DNA of 64,000 bases, taken from positions 1-64,000 of the forward strand of contig CAJOGN010000026.1 of the NCBI GenBank assembly GCA_905234245.1. Reading direction: 5' to 3'. Of this stretch, positions 37,307-45,985 are shown in pieces. Under the pieces are notes generated by a model. The model did not search any database. It was not told the origin of the DNA and worked only from the letters and a program-made list of their open reading frames with translations. Position 1 is the first letter of the stretch. The number at the start of each line of letters is the position of its first letter. This stretch comes from an uncultured Lachnospiraceae bacterium. GTDB lineage: Bacteria > Bacillota > Clostridia > Lachnospirales > Lachnospiraceae. Both the position numbers and the translations under genes were made by a program.

Positions 37307-37819
37307 CTACTGCAACATCTTAGAGCGATTGCTTTCATTAATCTCCATCTCAACTAAGCTCTTCTGACCTTCTAAGTCATTCATTTCCTTCTTAATCTTC
37401 GCCTGATACCTTTCATTCTCCTGCATTCTACTAATAATACCAGGCATATCCTCCTGCTCTTGTTCCATAAGAACAAATTGCTCATCAGTAATTTTCTTCG
37501 AGCTCTCAAGATAAGCAGTCTTAGCCCTGTCTGACTCTAATATATTAGCTGCAGCATTTCTTACTTCGTTATATCGCTCTTCAGGCAAATTATCGATTAT
37601 TTGAATATCATCAAGGTACTTCGTTACAAGCTTATATTCCTTCTTCTCTGCTTTAATCTCTTTTGTCGTTGCAATAATTTGCTCACAAGAATCAAGGATA
37701 TAGTGCTCAAGCTTCTTAGGGTCATCCCACGCATCTATATCCTGTATCTCCTTGGTAACCTTGGCAAAGGCTTCATCAAGCTCTTGTTCTTTTTTCTTCT
37801 TCCTGCCAAAAAATCTCAT
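37307..37819 (-). CDS. Coiled-coil protein, N-terminal part of a likely split gene
   Basis: The 170-aa frame starts MRFFGRKKKKEQELDEAF and is nearly all charged helix, strongly coiled-coil-like (EMNDLEGQKSLVEMEINESN at the end). It stops just where a hydrophobic helix continues in the -1 frame, as described for the 36654-37286 ORF. The two together are 1166 nt, one base short of a multiple of three. The intact product would be a membrane-anchored coiled-coil protein. It starts 12 nt after the TPR-like gene. Confidence 0.6.
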   Translation of the reverse strand: MRFFGRKKKKEQELDEAFAKVTKEIQDIDAWDDPKKLEHYILDSCEQIIATTKEIKAEKKEYKLVTKYLDDIQIIDNLPEERYNEVRNAAANILESDRAKTAYLESSKKITDEQFVLMEQEQEDMPGIISRMQENERYQAKIKKEMNDLEGQKSLVEMEINESNRSKMLQ

Positions 37820-37830
37820 ATACTATCCCA

Positions 37831-38661
37831 CTATATATTACACAACTGATTATATTCCTGTTTCCATCTATTAATTATTGCTCCAAGCTGATTCTTATAT
37901 GACTTTTCTTCATAGAAATCATCCCTCATCTTATCAAGACGGGTAGAAAAATTCTTAACATCAGCACTTGTACTTGTATCTGTAACAATTTTCTTAATCT
38001 TAGCCGCTAAATCCTCTGGTACAAAATATTTTGCAACCTGCATATTGAACCCATCTTCATCTCTCATACATCTATAAGTACAAAGCATGGCTTCTAAGGA
38101 TATCTTCTTACGATTAAGCTGATATGCATATTCAAAGCATACACTTGCCTCATTGAAAAAGAATAATCTTGAATAGCAAACTGCAAGATTATGCCATATA
38201 TCTCCAAGAAATTCCTTAGATATTTCCTTCTTATCGGCCCTGTCTAATATATTCTCATATTCATATATTGCATCAACAATATTGCCCTTATCAAGCAACC
38301 TGTCAGCCCTGATTTTACTGCATTCTATTGGCGATTTATTCTCAAATGAGCTAATTATCTCAACAACATTTCTTATCTCATCACCAGGAAGATAGTCGCA
38401 CATATTAAGAAGGGTCTCAATAAATACATGAAGTGGCTTCTCTTCATCAAGAATGGTAGTTAAGGCTTTCTCTTCATCCTTACCGATTTCTCTTCCAATC
38501 CAGCCACACAGCTCATAACAAGCGAACTCTGTATTAATCAGATATGCGTTATGTGCAACATAATAACACAATTCTTCCAAAGAATATATATTAAGTGATA
38601 CATCTTCTATATAATATGGAACAGCCGCAATTGGCTTCTTACATAGAATTAATTCTCCCAT
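37831..38661 (-). CDS. TPR-like helical repeat protein
   Basis: Function unknown. The 276-aa protein has a divergent N-terminal helical domain (LCYYVAHNAYLINTEFACYE) and a middle part (about 120-205) with tetratricopeptide-like pairs: GNIVDAIYEYENILD, IWHNLAVCYSRLFFFNEASVCFEYAYQLN. TPRs normally mediate protein-protein contacts. No signal peptide or membrane helix. It lies between the Hsp70-like gene and the coiled-coil gene, so it may act as a co-chaperone-like adaptor. This is inference from architecture only. Confidence 0.65.
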   Translation of the reverse strand: MGELILCKKPIAAVPYYIEDVSLNIYSLEELCYYVAHNAYLINTEFACYELCGWIGREIGKDEEKALTTILDEEKPLHVFIETLLNMCDYLPGDEIRNVVEIISSFENKSPIECSKIRADRLLDKGNIVDAIYEYENILDRADKKEISKEFLGDIWHNLAVCYSRLFFFNEASVCFEYAYQLNRKKISLEAMLCTYRCMRDEDGFNMQVAKYFVPEDLAAKIKKIVTDTSTSADVKNFSTRLDKMRDDFYEEKSYKNQLGAIINRWKQEYNQLCNI

Positions 38662-38698
38662 TATAGTCTCCTTATACTATATATCTAAGATACTATCT

Positions 38699-38764
38699 AT
38701 GTCTGATTAAAATATCAACACGCTCATAAAGAAAATCGCTTAGTTGATATTTCTAATCAGACAT
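38699..38764. repeat. Long intergenic hairpin, 21-bp arms
   Basis: ATGTCTGATTAAAATATCAAC and GTTGATATTTCTAATCAGACAT pair over 21 positions with one bulge around a 23-nt loop. They fill the 107-bp gap between the Hsp70-like and TPR-like genes of one operon. Without a U-run it is not a typical terminator; it could be an RNA processing site or a miniature mobile repeat. Confidence 0.65.
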
Positions 38765-38768
38765 ATTG

Positions 38769-40007
38769 TTATACTAGTGATATTCTATGCTCCCATGTCT
38801 TATTAGAACTAGGAACAATCTCTCCAAAGCCAAGGTCTGATATAGTAACAACAGCTTCAATATCAGATGTAGGCTTCGCACTAATTCGAAGTCTTGTAGT
38901 TCTGTTATCTCTCTTAGGCAGGTCGGTAAGCTCTAGAATCTCCACCTTGGCATCTCTGCTGTCAGGCTTCTGAATCCAGATTTCTATCTCACCAGAACCG
39001 TCTAGAATAACTTCACATTCTCCATGAGCCTCATACCAGCTATCTCCTGCATTAAGAAGTGTTAGATACTCCATTATTCTCTTATCTACCACCTTAAGAG
39101 ACAGATTCATCTTAAGCTCATTGTCTCCTATATATACGAATGGCCAGTCCTTAGCCCCATCCTTAACAGCACCTGCATAACAAGCTCCACGAGAATACAT
39201 ATCCTTGCCAGCAAATACCTTGCGATTATGGCATAGTTTCTGAAGTGATACCTTAAGCCAATCACCATCAAATCCATCTCCTAATAGATACACAGCAGAT
39301 ATTATCTTACCTGCAAAAACTCTCTCAATAATCTCTTCAAATTCAAGGTCTGGATTGTCTCCTAATCTACCATGCACTCCATCCTGAAGATATACTATCT
39401 GAGGAGTTGTTCTAAGATTCCTTGACAAATAATAATGCTTAAGCTCACTTCCTGTATAATCGAACAATACTACATCATGAAGGAAGCACTCTGGTCTCTG
39501 ATTCAATGTGTAATAATAAAATGATTCCTTAAAATCAATAACCATGAGCTTATCTCTGGTAACACCAAGCTCACTTACAATATAAGCAAATGTCTCAACC
39601 ACCTGAACATCCAGACTCTCAACAGCAATAACCAGCTTAAGAAGCCTTCGGTTAGCATAAAAATAACCAGGCATATTAAGAAGCTTCTTAATATATATGA
39701 GAAGTAAATCCCTAGCCTTCAATCTCTCATTCTCTATAAGAATATCTTCATTCGCATACGCCTTAGGGAGTATATCTTCTATGGCCAAGGCATTGCCAAG
39801 CTTAACCTGAGTCTTAGCCTCTTCTCCAAAAAACCACTGTCCTACAGCTCTTCTCTTAGCTAGAAATGTAGGAATTTGACAATGATTAGCACCCATTACA
39901 GTACTAATAGTTTCTGGTGAATCCATATTTATTTGATAATAACTTACACATGTGTAGCTTTCGCGTAATTCAATTCCGAAATATACACCTTTAGAATTAT
40001 CCTGCAA
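38769..40007 (-). CDS. Hsp70/actin-like protein (DUF5716-like)
   Basis: The 412-aa protein reads as a short, divergent Hsp70-type nucleotide-binding domain. It has a phosphate-1-like strand pair near residues 8-23 (VYFGIELRESYTCVSYY), phosphate-2-like VVLFDYTGSELKHYY near 179-193, and an adenosine-motif-like AVYLLGDGFDGDW...GACYAGA near 238-280. A beta-rich C-terminal part (about 295-412) could correspond to a substrate-binding sandwich. The glycine-rich DxGGGT of phosphate-2 is reduced to DYTGSE, so ATP hydrolysis may be weak or absent. It is the second gene of the cluster, 27 nt after the giant protein. The DUF name is from memory. Confidence 0.65.
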   Translation of the reverse strand: MQDNSKGVYFGIELRESYTCVSYYQINMDSPETISTVMGANHCQIPTFLAKRRAVGQWFFGEEAKTQVKLGNALAIEDILPKAYANEDILIENERLKARDLLLIYIKKLLNMPGYFYANRRLLKLVIAVESLDVQVVETFAYIVSELGVTRDKLMVIDFKESFYYYTLNQRPECFLHDVVLFDYTGSELKHYYLSRNLRTTPQIVYLQDGVHGRLGDNPDLEFEEIIERVFAGKIISAVYLLGDGFDGDWLKVSLQKLCHNRKVFAGKDMYSRGACYAGAVKDGAKDWPFVYIGDNELKMNLSLKVVDKRIMEYLTLLNAGDSWYEAHGECEVILDGSGEIEIWIQKPDSRDAKVEILELTDLPKRDNRTTRLRISAKPTSDIEAVVTISDLGFGEIVPSSNKTWEHRISLV

Positions 40008-40034
40008 TTTGTCACCTCTACATCACTTACATAT

Positions 40035-43000
40035 CTATACTCTGGCAAATAATTGCTTAGTCACATAATCTAGTCCCTGATACTCCTTCATCTCCTCGAG
40101 CAAATCCTTCTCCTCATTATAGAGAAGGTCTGATTGCATCTTATTGATTCTGTCATATCTGCTATTGCCATCATTAATAATGTCATTATATACAAGTACA
40201 TCCTTCTTAAGTACATCCTCTTCATCAAGCCTATGTACCTCGTAGTAGATATTATCGCCGAAGAATAATACGAATTGCTTTACATATATTCCTGGATACA
40301 TCTCAAGCATCTCTTCAAACTGAATATCATCCTCGTTCTTCTTGTATATAATATTGATTCTCTCATTAGCATTTCCATGATACTCAGCAAACTGCTTATC
40401 ATAGAGATGATATTTAATAATCAACTGCCTGTCCATATTCTTGAAAAATGAGAAATATACATTCTTAACAACATACTCTCTAACAAGACTGTCAAGTATA
40501 TTAAGTTCATTCTCCTTAAGATTATCCATGAAGCACAAATGCTTCATAAGGGCAATCTTACAAGCATCATTCAACTTATCAGAACGATTATATTGCCTGA
40601 ATATGAACGAAGCATCGAACTCATCTAAATCATCAATGGCTTCATTAATGTATTTGTTAGCAAAATATGTTAGGACCGCCTCTACTAACATCTTGTTATA
40701 ATCAGATGATACATAGGATTTAAATATGTCATGATAAGCATCACTAATATCCTCGCTATAGAACATCTGAACTAATATTCTGTCTTCTAGCTTATGAGTA
40801 TCAATGTTATGCTTTACCCCTTCTTTCCATAGCATTATCATCTTATCATTAGGGCCAACATATTCTTCACATAGGAAATTACATACATCAGGGTCTAATT
40901 CTTCAGAACCTATTATGCTAGCACATAGGGATACGAAAAAGGATGAAGTAGTCTCCTCTACATCTTCTTTAATCATATAACTACATAATTTATTAATGTA
41001 CTTTTTCTCAACATAGGAACCATTATATGTACTTACTATATAATATGCTCTGTCGTAGCTCTCAGTTGATATAAATAAATCAATTATATATGAAAGGACT
41101 TCTGCATCTATCCTGTCAAAGGATACCTCTTCGCACAAGTGCCGCTCTATCATATCCTCTCTTCCATGCTTTTGTAAGAAATATATAAGCAAAGGATAAA
41201 GCTTAGCTTTATAGTCTGATGATATAGCCTTAGAAGAAATAAATGTCTCAACACAATGCAAATCCTCAATCTTAAGGGTCTCATCATCCTTGCCCCTAAG
41301 TATTGCAGGGAGAGAAGAATCCTTAAGCTCATCAAAGAATCGAATGACATAAGGCATAGATTCAGGTGATAGCTTCTTAAGATTATCTACCAAAGCATCG
41401 CTCTTAAGCAGGAACTCATACATGTAATCACCTGCAGAAGAATGTAATACTCCCTTCTTATCTTCTAAGAATATACAGAAATTCTTAGCAAAAATCGGAA
41501 CATAACATACATTATTCCTTACAGGTGCAATCACCGGATTCTCTAACTGCTCTGAAACAACTAAAACTCTTGTAATATCATCTCTTGCAACAGAGATTCT
41601 TGCTGTATGCAATAGCGGCGCAATACCCGCTGCCACATCCTCATTAATAATTCCATTATCTAATACATCCTGATAAATTATGGCAAGGGAATCGTCAATT
41701 CGTCCATATTGCATTTGTTCTATTGCAAATAATTCAATTGTGCGCAAGTATTGCTGATACAAGCTAGAGAAGTCATCCTTATGCAATACAACATTACTAT
41801 ATACAATAGCCTTCTTATCGTATGACATATTGCTTTGGTATTTGAAATACATTAAAAGTACCTGTGGCAGATTAACAAGATGCTCACCTTCTAGGCACAT
41901 AAGATATGCTTCATATACCCCTGTAATCCTCATCTCCTTATAGAGACATAGCTCATACCATCTTAGGAACTTTTCTCCATAAGAATTAGTACGCATCAGA
42001 TATCCAACAATAATCTCTAATGCACTATTGGTTGGATTAGCCTCATAAGCAGCACATGCTATCTTATATAATCTCTCATCATAAGTACTACATACATTAA
42101 GCAATGCCATGAATTGATCACTAATATCCTCTGTAAAGGCGTTATGTCTTCTTATCCAATTAAGAATCTTGATAACACACGGAGAAATATCTTTAATTAG
42201 ATACGGGTCCTGTCTATATATAGCATAGGCTTCAACATACAGATATGGTGTATCATATCCGTTATTTAACCACTGTGTTATGTCCTTAAGCTTCCTTGAA
42301 TTATTATTGCTATATTCGTTCCGCAAGAACAGTAGGAACCAGAACACACGAACATCATCTGGGTGACTTCTAAAAATCACCTCAATCTCATTAGTAAGTC
42401 TGTCTACATAACTTGGCTCCGGCTCTATTAAAGTGCATAGATACAGTAGATATGCCCACTTAACACTCTTCTTATCGCTAATATCCCTCTTAATCTTCTG
42501 GATAATCCATAAAGCTTCCTGCTTCTGTCCATTTGCAATATATGCATGAGCCTTCATAAGCTCATAGAACTCCACATCAGCTCCACATTTGTCATAGGAA
42601 GGCTCTATCCCCTCTTCCATAGCATATCTGATGTCTGTAATAAATGTATCTATTAGCTGTATACTTTTCTCAGCCCACTGTCCAGTAGTTATATGACGAA
42701 GTCTGTATTCCTCATAATTATAAAGGAATTCAACCTTACGTCTCTTCTTATCCTGGTAAGAAAAATCAACATAGGTGTCCTCACCCTCTAATCTTGCAGT
42801 AATCAAGAACTCCTTATGCTGATTGATTGTATCAAAAGAAATCTTGGCAAGATTAGTACCCTTATGCATACGATTCTTGTGAATATAATAATCAAAATGC
42901 AGCTTAGAGCCCAAGAAATAATCAGAATCTATATGCTCCTTCTCAATAGTAACAAAATCAGCATCAATTGATACATCAATCTCAACATTGCCCCATGTCG

Positions 43001-43652
43001 ACTTGGTAATTACAATCTCTTCCTTCTGGTTCTCGCAAATGTCATTGTATTCAGCTGATTCCTTGTCTAAGGTAATATCTATTCTGTCCTTTAGCTTGCA
43101 GGCAACAAGGAATTCTTCTAGATTATTAAGGCTTGGCACACTTCGCCTATATCCAAGATACAGAAGTCTCTTCTCCACATCTTCATCATCTATAATATCT
43201 ATAAATGCATCAGTATGGAAAATGTTATTAGCTTCGATGAAGTTCTCCTGGCAGAGCCTTCCAAAATCATCTAGGGAATTAATCTCTCCAATTGAAGACT
43301 TAATAGTCTTACGCACAAATGTAATCTTAATAGGAATCTCAAGAGTAGAACCATTGCCCACAACAATAAAGCAACCTTCTAATATATCATTTTTCTTAAA
43401 GTTGCTATGCTTAAGGGAATATTTAATTGTACTGCGAACTCCATCAAACTGATAATCTCTAGTAATAATGTATGGGTTAGTAGAATATATAACTCCTCTA
43501 ATGGATTGGTCATCTTCTCCGAATATATCAAATGAGCCTTCTAGCTTCGCTCCCACATCTAAAGTAATATCTATTTTATCCACAGAGCTTGCAATATTAA
43601 TTTGTCGAGAATCGAACTGTCCTTCAGACAATCGATATATCTTCTTACGCAA
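40035..43652 (-). CDS. Giant beta-sandwich/helical-repeat protein (DUF5717-like)
   Basis: Function unknown. The 1205-aa protein begins with two beta-rich, Ig-like segments (about 15-115 with LDVGAKLEGSFDIFGED, and about 210-305 with SIDADFVTIEKEHI and HKGTNLAKISFDT). About 800 residues of helical pairs resembling TPR/HEAT solenoids follow (for example YELMKAHAYIANGQKQEALW), then a short beta-rich end. No signal peptide or membrane helix, so it is probably a cytoplasmic scaffold. It starts with TTG, supported by an AAGGTGG ribosome binding site nine bases before. It is the first gene of the cluster, behind a strong promoter with a palindromic operator. The DUF name is from memory. Confidence 0.65.
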   Translation of the reverse strand: MRKKIYRLSEGQFDSRQINIASSVDKIDITLDVGAKLEGSFDIFGEDDQSIRGVIYSTNPYIITRDYQFDGVRSTIKYSLKHSNFKKNDILEGCFIVVGNGSTLEIPIKITFVRKTIKSSIGEINSLDDFGRLCQENFIEANNIFHTDAFIDIIDDEDVEKRLLYLGYRRSVPSLNNLEEFLVACKLKDRIDITLDKESAEYNDICENQKEEIVITKSTWGNVEIDVSIDADFVTIEKEHIDSDYFLGSKLHFDYYIHKNRMHKGTNLAKISFDTINQHKEFLITARLEGEDTYVDFSYQDKKRRKVEFLYNYEEYRLRHITTGQWAEKSIQLIDTFITDIRYAMEEGIEPSYDKCGADVEFYELMKAHAYIANGQKQEALWIIQKIKRDISDKKSVKWAYLLYLCTLIEPEPSYVDRLTNEIEVIFRSHPDDVRVFWFLLFLRNEYSNNNSRKLKDITQWLNNGYDTPYLYVEAYAIYRQDPYLIKDISPCVIKILNWIRRHNAFTEDISDQFMALLNVCSTYDERLYKIACAAYEANPTNSALEIIVGYLMRTNSYGEKFLRWYELCLYKEMRITGVYEAYLMCLEGEHLVNLPQVLLMYFKYQSNMSYDKKAIVYSNVVLHKDDFSSLYQQYLRTIELFAIEQMQYGRIDDSLAIIYQDVLDNGIINEDVAAGIAPLLHTARISVARDDITRVLVVSEQLENPVIAPVRNNVCYVPIFAKNFCIFLEDKKGVLHSSAGDYMYEFLLKSDALVDNLKKLSPESMPYVIRFFDELKDSSLPAILRGKDDETLKIEDLHCVETFISSKAISSDYKAKLYPLLIYFLQKHGREDMIERHLCEEVSFDRIDAEVLSYIIDLFISTESYDRAYYIVSTYNGSYVEKKYINKLCSYMIKEDVEETTSSFFVSLCASIIGSEELDPDVCNFLCEEYVGPNDKMIMLWKEGVKHNIDTHKLEDRILVQMFYSEDISDAYHDIFKSYVSSDYNKMLVEAVLTYFANKYINEAIDDLDEFDASFIFRQYNRSDKLNDACKIALMKHLCFMDNLKENELNILDSLVREYVVKNVYFSFFKNMDRQLIIKYHLYDKQFAEYHGNANERINIIYKKNEDDIQFEEMLEMYPGIYVKQFVLFFGDNIYYEVHRLDEEDVLKKDVLVYNDIINDGNSRYDRINKMQSDLLYNEEKDLLEEMKEYQGLDYVTKQLFARV

Positions 43653-43720
43653 AACTTGCTCCCACCTTTATATCTATGTATTATCTATACTTGATTTTTT
43701 GACATTTTCACATATAATGA

Positions 43721-43749
43721 ATTATAAACTATTTGCATAGTTTTTACAA
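43721..43749 (-). promoter_or_regulatory. Promoter of the DUF5717/Hsp70-like cluster
   Basis: Minus-strand TTGTAA and a perfect TATAAT with a 17-bp spacer. The predicted start is near 43714, giving a 60-nt leader before the TTG start of the 1205-aa gene. This is one of the best promoters in the window. Confidence 0.65.
43726..43743. promoter_or_regulatory. Operator-like palindrome between -35 and -10
   Basis: AAACTAT-TTGC-ATAGTTT is a perfect 7-4-7 inverted repeat that fills the promoter spacer and touches the -10. A dimeric repressor bound there would exclude RNA polymerase. The cognate regulator is not known; none is encoded next to it. Confidence 0.5.
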
Positions 43750-43820
43750 TAAACTTATCCATATATTGTGACTCTTTGCAAGTTAATGCACATTATATTG
43801 AAAAAGAGAGGTAAAATGAG

Positions 43821-44909
43821 TTGAAGAACGATTATTATTTTCATGGAAGCGATATAGAAAAAATCAAAGAAAAATATAAGATAAAAAATGAAGAAATCAT
43901 TAACTTCGCAGCTAACGTTAATCCATTAGGCATTTCACCAAGGCTAAAATCAGAACTGTCTAATCACATGGACATAATCACAACATACCCTGACAGGAAT
44001 TATACCAGTCTTAAAAACTCTATAGCTGACTATCTTGGCACGAATACAGAGAATATCTTAGTAGGTAATGGAACTTCTGAACTTATATCATTATTTATTG
44101 AGATAATTAACCCTAAGAAAGCCATGATAATTGGTCCAACATATTCAGAATATGAGAGAAAGGTCACCTTAATGGGTGGAAATGCATATTATTTCCCTCT
44201 TCACGAGGATGAGGACTTCAAGCTGGAGGCTGATTGTCTAATTGACAAGCTCGACAGAAGCATTGATATGCTAATAATGTGCAACCCTAATAACCCAACA
44301 TCTTCCTGTGTGGACCTTGTAACAATCAGAAAAATATTAGATGCTTGTAAGGAGAATCATATATACGTTCTCATTGATGAAACCTACATAGAATTCGTAA
44401 CTTCAATTGAGGCCTATTCTGCAGTATCTCTATCAGAATACTACAATAATGTTATTATTCTTCGAAGCACATCGAAATTCTTTGCATGTCCAGGACTGCG
44501 TCTTGGTTATGCAATAATAGGCAATACCGACTTAATGTCACAGATTAACCAAAGCAAGAATCCCTGGATGATTAACTCTATTGCAGCCAAAGCAGGTGAA
44601 ATCATGTTCGCTGATAGTAAATACATCAAGGATACCTCGGACTTAATTAACAAGGAAAGAGACTTTATGTATAACGCATTCCTAGCAACAGATGGTTTCA
44701 AACCATATAAGCCTTATGCCAACTTCATGCTTGTTAAGATTAACAAGCCGAATATCACCAGTAAGGATATATTCGAAGGAGCGATTAATGAAAGGATGCT
44801 GATTCGCGACTGCTCCACCTTCCCCTTCTTAAGCAATGAATACTTCCGCTTCTGCTTCATGGAGCATGAAGACAATCTAAAATTATTAGACTGTATTAGG
44901 AATATATAA
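43821..44909 (+). CDS. CobD/HisC-like PLP-dependent aminotransferase
   Basis: Fold type I PLP enzyme. The 362-aa protein has the N-terminus HGSDIEKI...INFAANVNPLGISP typical of L-threonine-phosphate decarboxylase (CobD) and related histidinol-phosphate aminotransferases. It also has NPNNPTSS, the acidic cofactor contact IDETYIEF, the Schiff-base lysine in RSTSKFFACPGLRLGY and a C-terminal FRFCF. No cobalamin or histidine genes are nearby, so substrate is open. The start is TTG, eight bases after AGAGGT. An ATG five bases upstream is out of frame by one base (ATGAGTTGAAG), which may mean a deleted T. Confidence 0.8.
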   Translation: MKNDYYFHGSDIEKIKEKYKIKNEEIINFAANVNPLGISPRLKSELSNHMDIITTYPDRNYTSLKNSIADYLGTNTENILVGNGTSELISLFIEIINPKKAMIIGPTYSEYERKVTLMGGNAYYFPLHEDEDFKLEADCLIDKLDRSIDMLIMCNPNNPTSSCVDLVTIRKILDACKENHIYVLIDETYIEFVTSIEAYSAVSLSEYYNNVIILRSTSKFFACPGLRLGYAIIGNTDLMSQINQSKNPWMINSIAAKAGEIMFADSKYIKDTSDLINKERDFMYNAFLATDGFKPYKPYANFMLVKINKPNITSKDIFEGAINERMLIRDCSTFPFLSNEYFRFCFMEHEDNLKLLDCIRNI

Positions 44910-44919
44910 AATAAAATTA

Positions 44920-45146
44920 GTGCCAGTGTATATAATTTTTTTCAGAAAGATTGATTCAAGCGTCTGAATATGTTAGTAATTGATTACATGAGGTAAATTT
45001 TCACCACGATGGTGAAAATAGGTGTTCATCGGCTGAGCCGAATTGAACACCGGTTACCGTCAGAATGTTTCAGAAACGACACATCAATTACTTACATATT
45101 CACAGCGAAGAATCACTTGCTGAAAAAGTATTATATACACTGACAC
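44920..45146. repeat. 227-bp near-palindromic element (MITE or structured RNA candidate)
   Basis: The ends are GTGCCAGTGTATATAAT and, inverted, GTGTCAGTGTATATAAT (16 of 17 match). Further in, GAATATGTTAGTAATTGAT pairs with its inverted copy at 18 of 19. Between these arms are two perfect hairpins: TTTTCACC-ACGAT-GGTGAAAA and GGTGTTC...GAACACC, the latter with an inner TCGGC/GCCGA. It fills the gap between two convergent genes and holds no ORF. No clear target-site duplication was seen. It may also end transcription from both sides. Confidence 0.65.
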
Positions 45147-45185
45147 TTGTATTATATATTGCATACTGCATAATTCATAGACACT

Positions 45186-45953
45186 CTAGAACTGCGCTCC
45201 AAGATTATCCATGGTGTCTATTATGATTACGCAATCCTGAAGGATATTCTTAATTAGAAGCTTCATAATATCTTCAGGAATCTCTACGCTTCCATTAGTA
45301 TATGGTCTGTCAGAGCTCAAACACTTAATGAATATCTGCGAACCTTTACCAATTTCTTCTTCAGGATTAAAGTCAATTCCAATACAGAATTGATCTTCAT
45401 ACTCTAATTCATATAAATGCTCACTAGTCTGTTCATCTAGGTCATTATACTGCTTTATATTAACCAAAGCATTAAATGGTATTTCACCATCTGTCTCACC
45501 AGTCCAATACATAGCATCTATTACTGATGTATATGGCATTTTGCAACCAGGACTTGGCGCAATACCACAGTTTCTCTTAATGCGATATCTTCCAATAGGA
45601 GTCTTATCACTACCTTCTTTATGCTCTTCGTCTGGAACCATTCCATTCTTACCAATTACACCTGGTGTTGAAAGTATCTGCTTCCAGTTACCTTCCTTGT
45701 CCTTATTATGCAATGACACATAAGCAGTAGATTTATCCATCCCCATTCCAGCAACAATTAATAGCTGATTCTTATCTTCTATGTCAGGCAGCTTCGTAAC
45801 CCAATCAGGAGAATCCACCTCGTCTTGTATTGATGAATGAAGATATACCTCAGCTTGCTGCTTCTCAGGATCATTCTCTCTAACGCCATCACATCCAACA
45901 AGCATTATACACATTAGAGCACATATTGCTATTACTAATACACGCTTTTTCAT
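45186..45953 (-). CDS. L,D-transpeptidase-like lipoprotein, catalytic residues lost
   Basis: The 255-aa protein has a lipoprotein signal peptide (MKKRVLVIAICALMCIML, then lipobox VGC) and a YkuD-like domain, including TPIGRYRIKRNCG. It is a clear paralogue of the neighbour at 45986-46756 (for example both have GMGMDKSTAYVS / AMGMDKTTAYVS). Where the neighbour has FLHC and GGCVA, this copy has FIKC and NGSVE. The catalytic histidine and cysteine are thus replaced by lysine and serine, so it is probably inactive as a cross-linking enzyme. It might bind substrate or regulate its twin. Intact reading frame argues against simple decay. Confidence 0.78.
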   Translation of the reverse strand: MKKRVLVIAICALMCIMLVGCDGVRENDPEKQQAEVYLHSSIQDEVDSPDWVTKLPDIEDKNQLLIVAGMGMDKSTAYVSLHNKDKEGNWKQILSTPGVIGKNGMVPDEEHKEGSDKTPIGRYRIKRNCGIAPSPGCKMPYTSVIDAMYWTGETDGEIPFNALVNIKQYNDLDEQTSEHLYELEYEDQFCIGIDFNPEEEIGKGSQIFIKCLSSDRPYTNGSVEIPEDIMKLLIKNILQDCVIIIDTMDNLGAQF

Positions 45954-45985
45954 AACTCAAACCCATAAACCCACAATATAAAATA

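Noticed and set aside
44910-45185. Possible 6S RNA or tmRNA in the palindromic element
   Set aside because: 6S RNA has one unbranched rod with a central bubble, while this has two internal hairpins at the centre; no tmRNA tag frame is seen.
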